A stretch of 64,000 nt of DNA from Micromonospora saelicesensis (GCF_900091575.1 NZ_FMCR01000001.1:1178001-1242000), one strand, 5' to 3'. Positions 34,019 through 43,449 are shown, counted from the first letter of the stretch. The notes: generated by a model from the sequence alone, not told the origin. Made by a program: numbers and translations.

Positions 34019-36886
34019 CTAGCTGGAGTAGACCTCGAACTCGCTGAGCTGGCCGGCTGGCCAGCCGCTGTTGCCGGTGACGGTCAGCCGCAGGTACCGC
34101 TGGGTGGTCGCCGTGAAGGTCACTGTGACCGTGTTGCCGCTGGCCGGGTTGAAGCTGTAGCCGGCGGACGCCTTCAGCGTGCTGAACGTCGAGCCGTTGG
34201 TGGAGCCGAGCACCGCCAGCGTCTGCGTACGCGTCTGCCAGGCCGATGACGGTGGGAGCTTCAGCACGACCCGGGACACCGACCGGTCGGCCCCCAGGTC
34301 CACAGTCAACGACTGCGGGAAGGCGTTGTTGGCGCTCTCCCAGTAGGTGTTCGCGTTGCCGTCCACCGCGTTGGGGGCGGCGTACACGTCCGAGTGGCTG
34401 GTCTCGGTGATCGGCCGTCCGGCCGCCAGGTTGCCGCTGGGCGGCGGCGTGGTCGGGGGCGGGGTGGTCGGCGGTGGCGTGGTCGGCGGCGGGGTGGTCT
34501 GGGTGCCGCCGTACACCTCGACCTCGGAGAGTTGCGCGGCCGGCCAGCCGGTGTTGCCGGTGACGGTGACCCGGATGTAGCGACGGTCACCGGAGGGCAG
34601 CCCGATCGACACGGTGTTGCCCGCACCGGGTGCGAAGACCCGACCGGCGGACGACGCCAGTGTGGTGTACGACGAGCCGTCGGTGGAGCCGAGCACCGAC
34701 AGGGTCTGGGTGCGTTGTTCCCAACCGCCGGGCAGCTTGAGCGCCACCCGGTCGACCGAGCGGGACGCACCCAGGTCGATGGTGACCGACTGGGGGAAGG
34801 CGTTGTTGGCGCTCTCCCAGTAGGTCGACGCGTTGCCGTCCACCACGTTGGCGGCCGTGTAGTTCTGGTTGGTGCTGGTCGCTGTCGTCGAGCGGCCCAG
34901 CGCCAGGTTCCCGCTGGTCGGGGGCGGGGTGGTCGGGGGCGGCGTGGTCGGCGGTGGGGTGGTGGGCGGCGGCGAGGTGGGTCCGCCACCCCACTGGGGG
35001 TTCGGCCACGGGCCGCAGTACGGGGTCGGGGTGTACCAGCCGGAGTTGCCGGAGCCCTGGGTGATCTGGAAGCCGGCGCCCACGCAGTTGTGCATCGGGT
35101 TGCTCTGCGCGATGTTGGTGGCCCGCACGTTGGTGAAGGACACCTGGCTGTTCGCCTGCACCTGGAGCGCGTACGTGCCGGCGCCGTCGATCCGTACGTT
35201 GTTGAGGTTGATCCCGTTGGTCTGGCCCTCGATCCAGTGCAGCGCCGCGTACGAGCTGTCCAGGATGTCGGTGTCGGTGATGTTGATGGTGGGGTTCTGG
35301 AACGCCTCGTTCAGCGCGGAGAACCAGATCGCCCCGACACCGAAGTTCCAGTTGTAGTCCGAGTTGCCGTTACGGATCAACGTGTTCCGGGCGATCGTCC
35401 AGGTGCCCTGGACTCCGGTGGCGCCCTGCACGCCGGGGTAGCGGTTCGCGACGTGGATGCCACCGCCGTTGGTCAGCGAGTCGGCCGTCACGTTGTCGGT
35501 GATCTTGATGTCCCGACCGCCGTAGCTGACCAGGTGGTTCGCCAGCAGGGTCACCCCGATGGTGTTGCGGGTGAAGGAGTTGTTGACGTTCGGCACACTC
35601 TGCGCCCACATCGCCAACGCGTCGTCGCCGGTGTTGCGGACGAACGTGTTGGTCACCGTCGAGTTGGTCACCCCGGTGTGGAAGTTCACCCCGTCCGCGG
35701 TCTGGTCCAGGATCCGGCTGTTGCGGATGGTGAAGTTGTCCATCGGGCCGTCCATCCACGCCCCGACCTTGGTGTTCTCCAGCCAGAGGTTGTCCACCAC
35801 CGAGTTGGTCATCGCCCCGCCCAGGGCGTTGACCTGGTCGTCGTCGACCCGTTCCCGGATGTCGCCGATGATGGCGAAGTCCCGCAGCGTGACGTTGCGG
35901 CTGGGCCCGTTCGCCTCGTGTGCGCGGACCGGGCCGGTGTAGCCGCCGCCGGGGACGTACTTGCCGTAGATGCCGACGGACCTGTTCCGCTCGGTGGGGT
36001 GCCGGCCGCCGAGCACCGAATACCAGGGCCCCGCGCCGCGCACTGTCACCCCGTCGACCACCACGTGATCCCAGAGGGTGAAGGTGCCGGTCGGGATCCA
36101 GACCGCCCGGCCCTGGGCCTTGCCGGCGTCGACCGCCGCCTGGAACTTCGCCGTCGAGTCGGTCGCGCCACTCGGGTCGGCGCCGAAGTCGGTGACCACG
36201 TCGAGCACACCGGAGGGCTTCGTGATCGCCGGGGCGACCAGCTCGAAGTCGGCCAGGTCGATGGTGAACGTGGGCGACTGCGCGGTCGAGGAGACCTGGA
36301 ACCGGATCTTCGTGCCGGCCGGCTGGGTGCTGCCGAACAGCGCCCGGGTCTCGTCGTAGAAGTGGTGCGGGTTGGTGTCACCCGGGTTGTTGTTGAACGG
36401 GTATCCGCCGTAGTACCAGCCGTACCTCGACGTGACCGGGACCGACTTCAGCAGCGCCCCGTTGGCCCGCAGGTCGATGGCGGCGTCACGGCCGGTGCCG
36501 GCCGGGCTGTCCGGCAGGCTGTAGCGGAAGGTGACCGCGTTGGCCGGGGCGGTGAGGGTGAACTCGACGTACTCGCCGACGGCGTCGAGGGTGACCGCCT
36601 CCCGGCCGGACGCCTCGGACGGCAGCGTGCCGTAACGCCGGTCCGGGCCGATCTTCGTGCCGTTGTGGGCGGTCTCCTCCGCCTCCTGCTCGACGAATGG
36701 AACGGTGGCGCCCCGGTTGGGGATGTCGAAGGGGGACAGCCCCGCCGCCGAGGCCGGGGTCGCGGTGCCGGTCACCGCGAGGGCGGTGACCGAGGTGGCG
36801 GCGAGCACTGTGGCGGCGAGGGCGGCCAATCCTGCCCGGGCCGGGTGTCGAAGGTGGTGCGGGGTGCCGGTGGTGTGGTTGGCCAT
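34019..36886 (-). CDS. Secreted GH87-type alpha-glucanase with two C-terminal F5/8 domains
   Basis: A 955-residue exoenzyme. Order: signal peptide (1 to about 48), CBM35-like domain (about 58-215, VEQEAEETAHNGTKI), beta-helix catalytic domain (about 225-620) with TADGVNFHTG (Asp398) and GDDALAMW (Asp421, Asp422) in the same 23-residue spacing as its neighbour, then two F5/8-type C modules (about 675-800 and 822-955), each preceded by a linker of repeated TPPPT units. The module order differs from the neighbour (modules C-terminal, no CARDB). Substrate is inferred to be the same alpha-glucan class. A GGGAGAG site precedes ATG. Confidence 0.85.
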   Translation of the reverse strand: MANHTTGTPHHLRHPARAGLAALAATVLAATSVTALAVTGTATPASAAGLSPFDIPNRGATVPFVEQEAEETAHNGTKIGPDRRYGTLPSEASGREAVTLDAVGEYVEFTLTAPANAVTFRYSLPDSPAGTGRDAAIDLRANGALLKSVPVTSRYGWYYGGYPFNNNPGDTNPHHFYDETRALFGSTQPAGTKIRFQVSSTAQSPTFTIDLADFELVAPAITKPSGVLDVVTDFGADPSGATDSTAKFQAAVDAGKAQGRAVWIPTGTFTLWDHVVVDGVTVRGAGPWYSVLGGRHPTERNRSVGIYGKYVPGGGYTGPVRAHEANGPSRNVTLRDFAIIGDIRERVDDDQVNALGGAMTNSVVDNLWLENTKVGAWMDGPMDNFTIRNSRILDQTADGVNFHTGVTNSTVTNTFVRNTGDDALAMWAQSVPNVNNSFTRNTIGVTLLANHLVSYGGRDIKITDNVTADSLTNGGGIHVANRYPGVQGATGVQGTWTIARNTLIRNGNSDYNWNFGVGAIWFSALNEAFQNPTINITDTDILDSSYAALHWIEGQTNGINLNNVRIDGAGTYALQVQANSQVSFTNVRATNIAQSNPMHNCVGAGFQITQGSGNSGWYTPTPYCGPWPNPQWGGGPTSPPPTTPPPTTPPPTTPPPTSGNLALGRSTTATSTNQNYTAANVVDGNASTYWESANNAFPQSVTIDLGASRSVDRVALKLPGGWEQRTQTLSVLGSTDGSSYTTLASSAGRVFAPGAGNTVSIGLPSGDRRYIRVTVTGNTGWPAAQLSEVEVYGGTQTTPPPTTPPPTTPPPTTPPPSGNLAAGRPITETSHSDVYAAPNAVDGNANTYWESANNAFPQSLTVDLGADRSVSRVVLKLPPSSAWQTRTQTLAVLGSTNGSTFSTLKASAGYSFNPASGNTVTVTFTATTQRYLRLTVTGNSGWPAGQLSEFEVYSS

Positions 36887-37030
36887 GAGCTGCGCTCTCC
36901 CTTTCGTCAGGCAGGCCAGATCCCCCCGTGTCGGTGCGGTGTCGCGCGTCCCCCCTCGGTTCTCCCTTCCTGGGTGGTGTGGTGCCGGCGGCCGGGACGG
37001 GCCGCCGGCACCACGGCGAGCAGAGTCAGG

Positions 37031-38695
37031 TCAGGCCGGGCCGTCCGCCCCGCGCGGCCCGTCGGTGGATTCGGCGGTACGCAGCCAGACCGCGGTGTCG
37101 GACGGCAGCAACCCGTCGTCGAGCGGCCCGCTGGCCAGCAGCAACTCCCCCTGAGCTGGCATCGGAACCGGCGCGGCGGACAGGTTGACCAGGCAGGTGA
37201 AGCCGCCCCCGCGGCTGAACGCCAGCACTCCGTCCGGGGCGGGCAACCAGGTCAGCTCACCGTCACCGAGCGCCGGGTCGGCCTTCCGGGCCTGGATCGC
37301 CGCCCGGTACAGCTCCAGCATCGAGGCCGAATCGCCGGTCTGCGCGCTGGCTGTCCGGTCCTTCCAGTCGGCCGGCTGCGGCAGCCAGGGCGCCGCGGCA
37401 CCCTCGGGGCTGAACTCGAACGGCGGCTCGTCCCCGGCCCACGGCAGCGGTACGCGGCAGCCGTCCCGACCGGGGTCGATCCGGCCGGACCGCTCCCACA
37501 TCGGGTCCTGCCGCATCGCGTACGGGATGTCCTCTACCTCGTAGAGGCCCAGCTCCTCGCCCTGGTAGACGTAGGCGGCGCCGGGCAGCGACAGCGAGAG
37601 CAGCGCGGCGGCGCGGGCCCGGCGGGTGCCCAGCTCCAGGTCGGTGGGGGTGCCCTCGCGTTTGGCGGCGAAGCTGAACCGGGTGTCCGCGCGACCGTAG
37701 CGGGTGACGTGTCGGGTGACGTCGTGGTTCGAGAGCACCCAGGTGGCCGGCGCATTGACCGGCGCGTGCGCGCTCAGCGTCCCGTCGATGCTCTCCCGCA
37801 GCGCCGCGGCGTCCCAGGCGCAGCCGAGGAAGTCGAAGTTGAACGCGGCGTGCAGCTCGTCCGGGCGCAGGTAGTTGGCGAACCGCTGCCGGTCCGGCAG
37901 CCACACCTCACCGATCAGCGCCCGGTCGGCGTACTCGTCGGCGACCCGACGCCAGCCCCGGTAGATCTCGTGCACCCCGTCGAGGTCGTGGAACGGGTGC
38001 GGCTGGTCCTCGCGGACCTCGGGCAGCGTCCCGTCCTTGACCAGGAGCCCGGCCGAGTCGATCCGGATGCCGTCCACGCCCCGGTCGAACCAGAACCGCA
38101 GGATGTCCTCGAACTCCTCCCGCACCCGGGGGTGGTCCCAGTTGAAGTCCGGCTGCTGGGGGGCGAACAGGTGCAGGTACCAGTCGCCGGGGGTGCCGTC
38201 CGGGTTGGTGGTGCGGGTCCAGGTCTCGCCGCCGAACTCGCCGACCCAGTCGGTGGGTCGTTCGTCGCCGTTGGGACCCCGGCCGGGTCGGAACCAGAAG
38301 AGGTCCCGTTCGGGCGCGCCGGGGCCGCCGGCGAGCGCGGCCTGGAACCAGGGGTGCGCGTCGGAGCAGTGGTTGGGCACCACGTCGACGATGGTCCGGA
38401 TGCCCAGCGCGTGCGCCTCCGCGATCAGCGCCTCGACCTCGGCCAGGGTGCCGAAGACCGGGTCGATGTCGCGGTAGTCGGAGACGTCGTAGCCGGCGTC
38501 GGCCATCGGGGACGGGTACCAGGGGCTGAACCAGATCGCGTCGACGCCGAGCGCGGACAGGTGGTTCAGCCGGGACCGGATGCCGGCGATGTCACCGATG
38601 CCGTCGCCGTTACCGTCGGCGAAGCTCCGGGGATACACCTGGTAGATCACGGCTCCACGCCACCACGGACTTCTGTCAGCTGTGGACACGAGCAC
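37031..38695 (-). CDS. GH13 alpha-glucosidase (oligo-1,6/alpha-glucosidase-like)
   Basis: A 554-residue cytoplasmic GH13 enzyme with no signal peptide. It has the conserved start WWRGAVIYQVYPRSFADGNG, VDVVPNH region I, and the catalytic triad: Asp213 (GIRIDSAG, nucleophile), Glu263 (LIGEVWL, acid/base) and Asp325 (LSNHDVTRH). The start is one of two nearby GTG codons (38695 or 38689). It lies between the importer genes and the GH87 enzymes on the same strand, and so probably hydrolyses the imported oligosaccharides to glucose. Confidence 0.92.
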   Translation of the reverse strand: MLVSTADRSPWWRGAVIYQVYPRSFADGNGDGIGDIAGIRSRLNHLSALGVDAIWFSPWYPSPMADAGYDVSDYRDIDPVFGTLAEVEALIAEAHALGIRTIVDVVPNHCSDAHPWFQAALAGGPGAPERDLFWFRPGRGPNGDERPTDWVGEFGGETWTRTTNPDGTPGDWYLHLFAPQQPDFNWDHPRVREEFEDILRFWFDRGVDGIRIDSAGLLVKDGTLPEVREDQPHPFHDLDGVHEIYRGWRRVADEYADRALIGEVWLPDRQRFANYLRPDELHAAFNFDFLGCAWDAAALRESIDGTLSAHAPVNAPATWVLSNHDVTRHVTRYGRADTRFSFAAKREGTPTDLELGTRRARAAALLSLSLPGAAYVYQGEELGLYEVEDIPYAMRQDPMWERSGRIDPGRDGCRVPLPWAGDEPPFEFSPEGAAAPWLPQPADWKDRTASAQTGDSASMLELYRAAIQARKADPALGDGELTWLPAPDGVLAFSRGGGFTCLVNLSAAPVPMPAQGELLLASGPLDDGLLPSDTAVWLRTAESTDGPRGADGPA

Positions 38696-38789
38696 CTGCT
38701 TTCTGCGTCAGTACGTCGGCGGGTTCGCCGGACCTGGTTATGTGTCGGGCGAACGGTCGTTGTTCGCCGCGCGGGAGGACCGGTGGTCG

Positions 38790-39677
38790 CTATCCCTTGA
38801 TGCTGCCCGTGGTCAGACCGGACATGATGTTCCGTTGGAAGATCAGGAAGATGATGACAGTGGGGATCGCGGCGATGACCGACGCGGCGATCACCACGTT
38901 CATCGGCGTGCCACCGGCGAAGGCGTAGATGCCGACGCTGACCGTCCGGGTCTCGGGCGACGGCATGACCAGCTTCGGCCAGAGGAAGTCCTTCCAGACC
39001 GCCGTCACGGCGAAGATCGAGACGACGCCGAGGATGGGACGCGACAGCGGCAGGATGATCGACCAGAGCGTGCGCAGCGACGTCGCCCCGTCCATCAGGG
39101 CGGCCGCCATCAGCTCCTCGGGAATCGAGTCGAAGAACCGCTTCAACAGGAAGATGTTGAACGCGTTGGCGACCAGGGGCAACCAGATCGCGAACGGTGA
39201 GTCGAGCAGGTTGATGTGCACGATCGGCAGGTCGATCACGGTCACGTACTGCGGAACGATGAGGACCATCGCCGGGATCATCAGCGTCCCCAGCATCAGG
39301 GCGAGGATCACGTTGCCGAAGATCGGTCGAAGCTTGGACAGCGAGTACGCGGCGGCGGTGTCGAAGACGAGTTGGAACAGCACCGCGCCGATGGCGTAGT
39401 AGAAGGTGTTGAACAGCAGCTTGGCAAGGGCCAGGTTGTTCCACGCGTCGATGTAGTTCTGCGGCTGCGGATCCTTCGGGAACAGCGACGGTGGGGTCTG
39501 CGCGATCTCCTGGCCGGACTTGAGCGCGCCGGTGACCATCCAGTAGAGCGGTCCGAGGAAGACGAGCGTGAACCCCGCCACGACCACGACCAGCAGCGCC
39601 CAGTAGATGACCCGGCCGCGCCCCCGGCTGAGCTGGGATTGGGAGATGAGGGTCCGGGTTCCGGAATCCTGTGCCAT
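38790..39677 (-). CDS. MalG-like ABC sugar permease
   Basis: A 295-residue permease with six predicted membrane segments. It begins with the usual short cytoplasmic leader, includes ALKSGQEIAQTP (typical of MalG-type periplasmic loop), the EAA loop PEELMAAALMDGATSLRTLWSI, and ends with the MalG-like IMSGLTTGSIKG tail. The ATG at 39677 follows a GGCGAGGA site and lies 11 bases after the MalF-like gene. Confidence 0.92.
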   Translation of the reverse strand: MAQDSGTRTLISQSQLSRGRGRVIYWALLVVVVAGFTLVFLGPLYWMVTGALKSGQEIAQTPPSLFPKDPQPQNYIDAWNNLALAKLLFNTFYYAIGAVLFQLVFDTAAAYSLSKLRPIFGNVILALMLGTLMIPAMVLIVPQYVTVIDLPIVHINLLDSPFAIWLPLVANAFNIFLLKRFFDSIPEELMAAALMDGATSLRTLWSIILPLSRPILGVVSIFAVTAVWKDFLWPKLVMPSPETRTVSVGIYAFAGGTPMNVVIAASVIAAIPTVIIFLIFQRNIMSGLTTGSIKG

Positions 39678-39688
39678 TCCTCGCCGTC

Positions 39689-40645
39689 CTAGTCCTGTTT
39701 CGCAGTCAGCCGCACGTACACGGCGGAGAAGCCGGCCAGCACCACGAGCATGATCACGCCCAGGGCGGCGGCGCCGTTGAGGTCGTTCTGGAAGAACCCG
39801 TGCTGGTAGATGAGGTACGCCACCGAGGTCGCCGAGTCCTCCGCGCCCGCGCCGTTGGCGAGGATCAGGGGCTCGATGAAGAGCTGCATGGTGGCGACGA
39901 TCTGCAACATCGCCAGGAGCGCGAGGATCAACCGGGTCTGCGGGATCGTCACGTGGACGATCCGACGCCAGATCCCGGCGCCGTCGAGTTCCGCCGCCTC
40001 GTAGAGCTCGCCGGGGATGTTCTGCAACGACGCCAGGTAGATCAGCACCGCGCCGCCCATGTTCATCCAGGTCGACGCGAGCACCATGGCCGGCATCGTC
40101 ATCTCGGGCGACTGCATCCACTGCGAGGTGGGCAGGTGCAGTGCCTTGAGGATCGCGTTGAAGAGCCCGGCCTCGCTCGGGTCGTACGCGTAGAACTTGA
40201 AGAGGAACAGCGCGGAGGCCGGCGGCAGCATCACCGGTAGGTAGACCAGGATCCGCAGGTACCCCTTGGCGTGGCGGAACTCGTTGAGCAGGATCGCCAC
40301 GAAGAACGGCACCACGTACCCGAGGGCCAGCGCCAGGACGGTGAAGTAGAAGGTGTTCTGCCAGGCCGTCCAGAAGCTGGGGTCGGCGATGATGCGGGAG
40401 TAGTTGTCCCAACCCACCCAGGTGGTCTCGCCGCGCCGGGTCCGCTGGAAGCTCATGACGATGCCGCGGACCATCGGGTACCAGGAGAAGACGACGAAGC
40501 AGAGCACCGCCCCGATCAGGAACGCGTGACCGGTGAGGTTGTCCCGTACCTTGCGGCCGAGGCTGGTGCGCTGTGGCCTCGCCGAGTACGGCGACGGCGG
40601 GCGGCCCGGTTTCCTGGGGGTCTCCGGGACGGTGGTGATCGCCAA
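39689..40645 (-). CDS. MalF-like ABC sugar permease (TTG start)
   Basis: A 318-residue permease with six membrane segments. It has an EAA motif (GELYEAAELDGAGIWRRI) and the MalF-type MNMGGAVLIYLASLQNIP region. I assign a TTG start at 40645 because AGGAG lies 5 bases upstream; upstream ORF starts lack a ribosome site and add an odd His-rich leader. It is 86 bp after the binding-protein gene and precedes the MalG-like gene. Confidence 0.85.
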   Translation of the reverse strand: MAITTVPETPRKPGRPPSPYSARPQRTSLGRKVRDNLTGHAFLIGAVLCFVVFSWYPMVRGIVMSFQRTRRGETTWVGWDNYSRIIADPSFWTAWQNTFYFTVLALALGYVVPFFVAILLNEFRHAKGYLRILVYLPVMLPPASALFLFKFYAYDPSEAGLFNAILKALHLPTSQWMQSPEMTMPAMVLASTWMNMGGAVLIYLASLQNIPGELYEAAELDGAGIWRRIVHVTIPQTRLILALLAMLQIVATMQLFIEPLILANGAGAEDSATSVAYLIYQHGFFQNDLNGAAALGVIMLVVLAGFSAVYVRLTAKQD

Positions 40646-40731
40646 GGCAACTCCTGGGTGAGTCGGTGACGTCGAGATGTGGTGCGAGTGGCGTGGGGGT
40701 CGGGTCGGCGTCCCGACCCCCACACGATCGG

Positions 40732-42111
40732 TCAGCTCTCGGCGGCGAGGAGCTGGTTGACCTTCTCCTCGGCGGTCTTGAGCAGTGCGTCGATGTTCGA
40801 GTTCGGGTTGGTCAGCACACCCGACATCGCGGCGTCGAGCACCGCGTAGACGGCTTGGGCGTTGCGCGGCTCACCCTTGATCGGAACCGGGGTCGCCTCG
40901 AAGAGCGCGAAGTTCGCCGTGTCGACGTTCGCGTTCGCCTTACGCAGCTCCAGCTCCTGCTTCTGCGCGTCACTGCCGTTGGCGAAGAGCAGCGGCTGGG
41001 GCAGACCCACCGGGTAGTTCTGCGGCTTGGCCCGGACGTAGTCGAACTGGCCCTTGCCCGGGGTGAGCTTCTGGTACGCGATCCACTTCAGACCGGCCTT
41101 GACCTGCTCGGGAGTGAGGTCCTTCTTGAAGAAGTAGCCCTCGCCACCACCGAGCGTCCCCTTCGCCGCGCCGTCCTGGCCGGGCAGCGGCGCCATCGCC
41201 CAGTCCTGGAACTTGCCCTGGAACTGGCTGACGATCGCCTGGGTGGCGTCCGGCGCACCGATGAACATGCCGACCTTGCCCGCGCCGGCGTTCGTCAGCA
41301 GGTCGCCCCACTGGAGCAGCTGACGGGCACCCATGCTGTTGTCGCCGTACCGCATGTCCTTGAGGTTCTGCAGGACCTGCTTGCCCATGGCGTTGTTGAA
41401 GTCGGCCTTCTTGCCGTCCTCGGTCAGCACACGGCCGCCCTGCGAGTAGAGCAGGGAGGTGAAGTGCCAGCCGCCGGTGTTGCCGGCGCTGTACTCGGAG
41501 TAGCCGGCGATGCCGTTGCCGAGCGCGGAGATCTTCTTGGCGGCGGCGCGGACCTCGGCCCAGGTCTTGGGCGGGTTGTTCACGTCCAGCCCGGCCTGCT
41601 GGAACAGGGCCTTGTTGTAGACCAGGCCCATCGAGTAGTTCTTCACCGGAACGGCGTAGAGCTTGCCGCCGTCGGTGAAGACCTCCTTGAGCGCCGGGTC
41701 GACGCTGTCCCAGGTCGGGATCGCGTCCTTGTTGACGTGCTGACTGATGTCCATCGCCTGACCGGAGTCGAGCACCTGCTGGAGATCGGTCATGTACCCG
41801 TAGAAGACGTCGGTCACGGTGCCGCCGGCGAGGCGGGCGGTGAAGTCCGGCGGGTTGTTGCACTGCTCGCCGACGCTGACGCTCTTGATGGTGATGTCCG
41901 GGTTCTGCTTCTGGAACTCGGCGACGTCGTCGTTCCAGTTCTTCAACAGCTCTTTCTGGGCGCCGACGGGCTGGCAGTCGACGGTGATGGTGACCTTGCC
42001 GCCGGCGCTCGAGCCCTTGTCGTCGCTCTTCGTGGAGCATGCCGTGAGGCTGAGCCCAAGGCCGGCCACGAGCGCAACCGCCGCAGCCTTTCGGTATTGC
42101 GGTACGGACAT
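40732..42111 (-). CDS. ABC sugar solute-binding lipoprotein of the glucan locus
   Basis: A 459-residue family-1 solute-binding protein. The lipobox SLTAC gives Cys25 as acceptor, followed by a Ser/Gly/Lys spacer. It includes the hinge pattern VTDVFYGYMTDLQQVLDSGQ and NYSMGLVYNKALFQQAGLD, typical of oligosaccharide binders. A GGGATGG site precedes ATG. Encoded first in the operon SBP-permease-permease-GH13, it probably binds glucan oligosaccharides released by the GH87 enzymes. The promoter region 42203-42244 contains a good -35/-10 pair. Confidence 0.92.
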   Translation of the reverse strand: MSVPQYRKAAAVALVAGLGLSLTACSTKSDDKGSSAGGKVTITVDCQPVGAQKELLKNWNDDVAEFQKQNPDITIKSVSVGEQCNNPPDFTARLAGGTVTDVFYGYMTDLQQVLDSGQAMDISQHVNKDAIPTWDSVDPALKEVFTDGGKLYAVPVKNYSMGLVYNKALFQQAGLDVNNPPKTWAEVRAAAKKISALGNGIAGYSEYSAGNTGGWHFTSLLYSQGGRVLTEDGKKADFNNAMGKQVLQNLKDMRYGDNSMGARQLLQWGDLLTNAGAGKVGMFIGAPDATQAIVSQFQGKFQDWAMAPLPGQDGAAKGTLGGGEGYFFKKDLTPEQVKAGLKWIAYQKLTPGKGQFDYVRAKPQNYPVGLPQPLLFANGSDAQKQELELRKANANVDTANFALFEATPVPIKGEPRNAQAVYAVLDAAMSGVLTNPNSNIDALLKTAEEKVNQLLAAES

Positions 42112-42202
42112 CTGTCCATCCCTTCGGGAACGGGTGTCTCCAATGACCTTCGCTGATCTGCGGTGATACGACCTGACGCCCAGTAGCTGCGTCGGAGCCA
42201 GG

Positions 42203-42218
42203 TGTGAGTGGAGTCACT
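42203..42218. promoter_or_regulatory. Palindrome TGTGA-N6-TCAC overlapping the operon -10
   Basis: TGTGAGTGGAGTCACT has the inner symmetry TGTGA...TCACA except the last base and overlaps the -10 box (42216-42221) of the binding-protein gene promoter. It resembles a Crp-type site, but its place over the -10 suggests a repressor. It could also be a LacI-family operator. Confidence 0.45.
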
Positions 42219-42244
42219 GTAGCGAGGCCGACTCATTTCGGCAA
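42216..42244 (-). promoter_or_regulatory. Promoter of the glucan-uptake operon
   Basis: Reading the minus strand, TTGCCG (42239-42244) is followed after exactly 17 bases by TACAGT (42216-42221), a good -35/-10 pair about 105 bases before the binding-protein ATG. Confidence 0.6.
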
Positions 42245-42386
42245 GGTATCGACCCTGTTCCGAAAGGACACGACGCGATGACGACAGATGTTGGCAAGCC
42301 GTTGAAAGCAGACCGGTTTGCCGGCTATTGATCCCTTATGGCCGGTCATTCGGCCCGGTCGATGCCGACCGGGGCGAGCAACGACG

Positions 42387-42423
42387 AAAACGGCCGCCGA
42401 CCGCGAGAGGCGGTCGACGGCCG
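42387..42423 (-). terminator. Rho-independent terminator of the lacI gene
   Basis: A 14-bp stem (42391-42404 with 42410-42423, one mismatch) with a 5-base loop. On the minus strand it is followed by TTTT (42387-42390). It lies 22 bases after the lacI stop. Confidence 0.8.
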
Positions 42424-42444
42424 AAGCGTCGTTCGGTGTGGTGC

Positions 42445-43449
42445 CTAGCGGCCGGGGGCGGGCGCGGTGGAACCCCGCACCACCAACTCCGGCTCGAACA
42501 GCAGCTCGTCCTGAAGGACGCCGGCACCCTCGATCTGGGTGACCAGCAGATCCACGGCGGCCTGCCCCATCGTCTCGATCGGCTGCCGCACAGTGGTCAA
42601 CGGCGGATCGGTGCACGTCATGAAGGCGGAGTCGTCGAAACCCACCACCGACACGTCGGCCGGCACCGAACGGCCCAGCCGCCGGGCCGCCCTGATCGTG
42701 CCCAGCGCGAGCACGTCGCTGGCGCAGATGATGCCGGTCACGCCCCGCTCGACCAACTTCGTGGCGGCGACCCGCGCCCCCTCCATCGAGAAACTGGAGC
42801 GTTCGACGCACTCGGCGTCGCCCTCGTCCCAGCCGGCCGCCTGGATCATCGCGTCGAGCTTGCGCCGCGACGGCACATGCCCCTCCGGGCCGAGCACCAT
42901 CCCGATCCGTTCGTGCCCGAGCGAGCGCAGGTGCCCGTACGCCTGCTCCACCGCCACCGCGTCGTCAGTGGAGACCCGGGGGAAACCCAGCTCGTCCACG
43001 CCAGCGTTGACCAGCACGACCGGAAGCCCCCGGTCGGTCAGCCGACGGTAGTGGTCGTGTTTGGCGTCGGCGAGCGCGTACGAGCCACCAGCGAAGATCA
43101 CCCCGGAGACCTGGTGGTCGAGGAGCATCTCCACGTAGTCCATCTCGGAGACGCCGCCGATGGTCCGGGCACAGAGCGCCGGGGTGTAGCCGCGCTGGGC
43201 CAGCGTGCCGGTGACCACCTCGGCCAGCGCCGGGAAGATCGGGTTCTGCAGCTCCGGCAGCACCAGCCCGACCAGCCGGGCGCGTTCGCCGCGCAGTTTG
43301 GTCGGCCGCTCGTAACCGAGCACGTCCAGCGCCGTCAGCACGGCGGTGCGGGTCGCCTCGGAGACCCCGTCGCGGCCGTTGAGCACCCGGCTGACGGTGG
43401 CCTCGCTGACGCCCGCCTTCTTGGCAACTTCAGTCAACCGCTTGGTCAC
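42445..43449 (-). CDS. LacI-family transcriptional regulator
   Basis: A 334-residue repressor. The N-terminal LacI HTH begins RLTEVAKKAGVSEATVSRVLNGRDGVSEATR. The hinge and ribose-binding-like effector domain follow (GLVLPELQNPIFPALAEVV, GIICASDVLALGTIRAARRLG, VVGFDDSAFMTCTDPPLTTVRQP). The start is GTG at 43449. It is placed directly upstream, on the same strand, of the importer/GH13/GH87 set and is the expected local repressor, responding to a glucan-derived sugar. Binding sites are only inferred. Confidence 0.93.
   Translation of the reverse strand: MTKRLTEVAKKAGVSEATVSRVLNGRDGVSEATRTAVLTALDVLGYERPTKLRGERARLVGLVLPELQNPIFPALAEVVTGTLAQRGYTPALCARTIGGVSEMDYVEMLLDHQVSGVIFAGGSYALADAKHDHYRRLTDRGLPVVLVNAGVDELGFPRVSTDDAVAVEQAYGHLRSLGHERIGMVLGPEGHVPSRRKLDAMIQAAGWDEGDAECVERSSFSMEGARVAATKLVERGVTGIICASDVLALGTIRAARRLGRSVPADVSVVGFDDSAFMTCTDPPLTTVRQPIETMGQAAVDLLVTQIEGAGVLQDELLFEPELVVRGSTAPAPGR

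Larger units (their letters stand above)
42112..42444. other. 333-bp control region between the binding-protein gene and lacI
   Basis: Holds the putative promoter of the glucan operon (42216-42244), a TGTGA-N6-TCAC palindrome, a separated GGCAA/TTGCC pair (42292 and 42317 area) and the lacI terminator. No gene is supported here. Confidence 0.6.

Noticed and set aside
30508..34047. Open frame of 1179 residues on the plus strand
   Set aside because: It is antisense to both GH87 genes, is Arg/Gly/Val-rich as expected from the complement of high-GC coding DNA, and has no family features or ribosome site.
34394..38800. Open frame of 1468 residues on the plus strand
   Set aside because: It covers the complement of the GH87 and GH13 genes; composition and repeats mirror the real genes and no protein family is recognisable.
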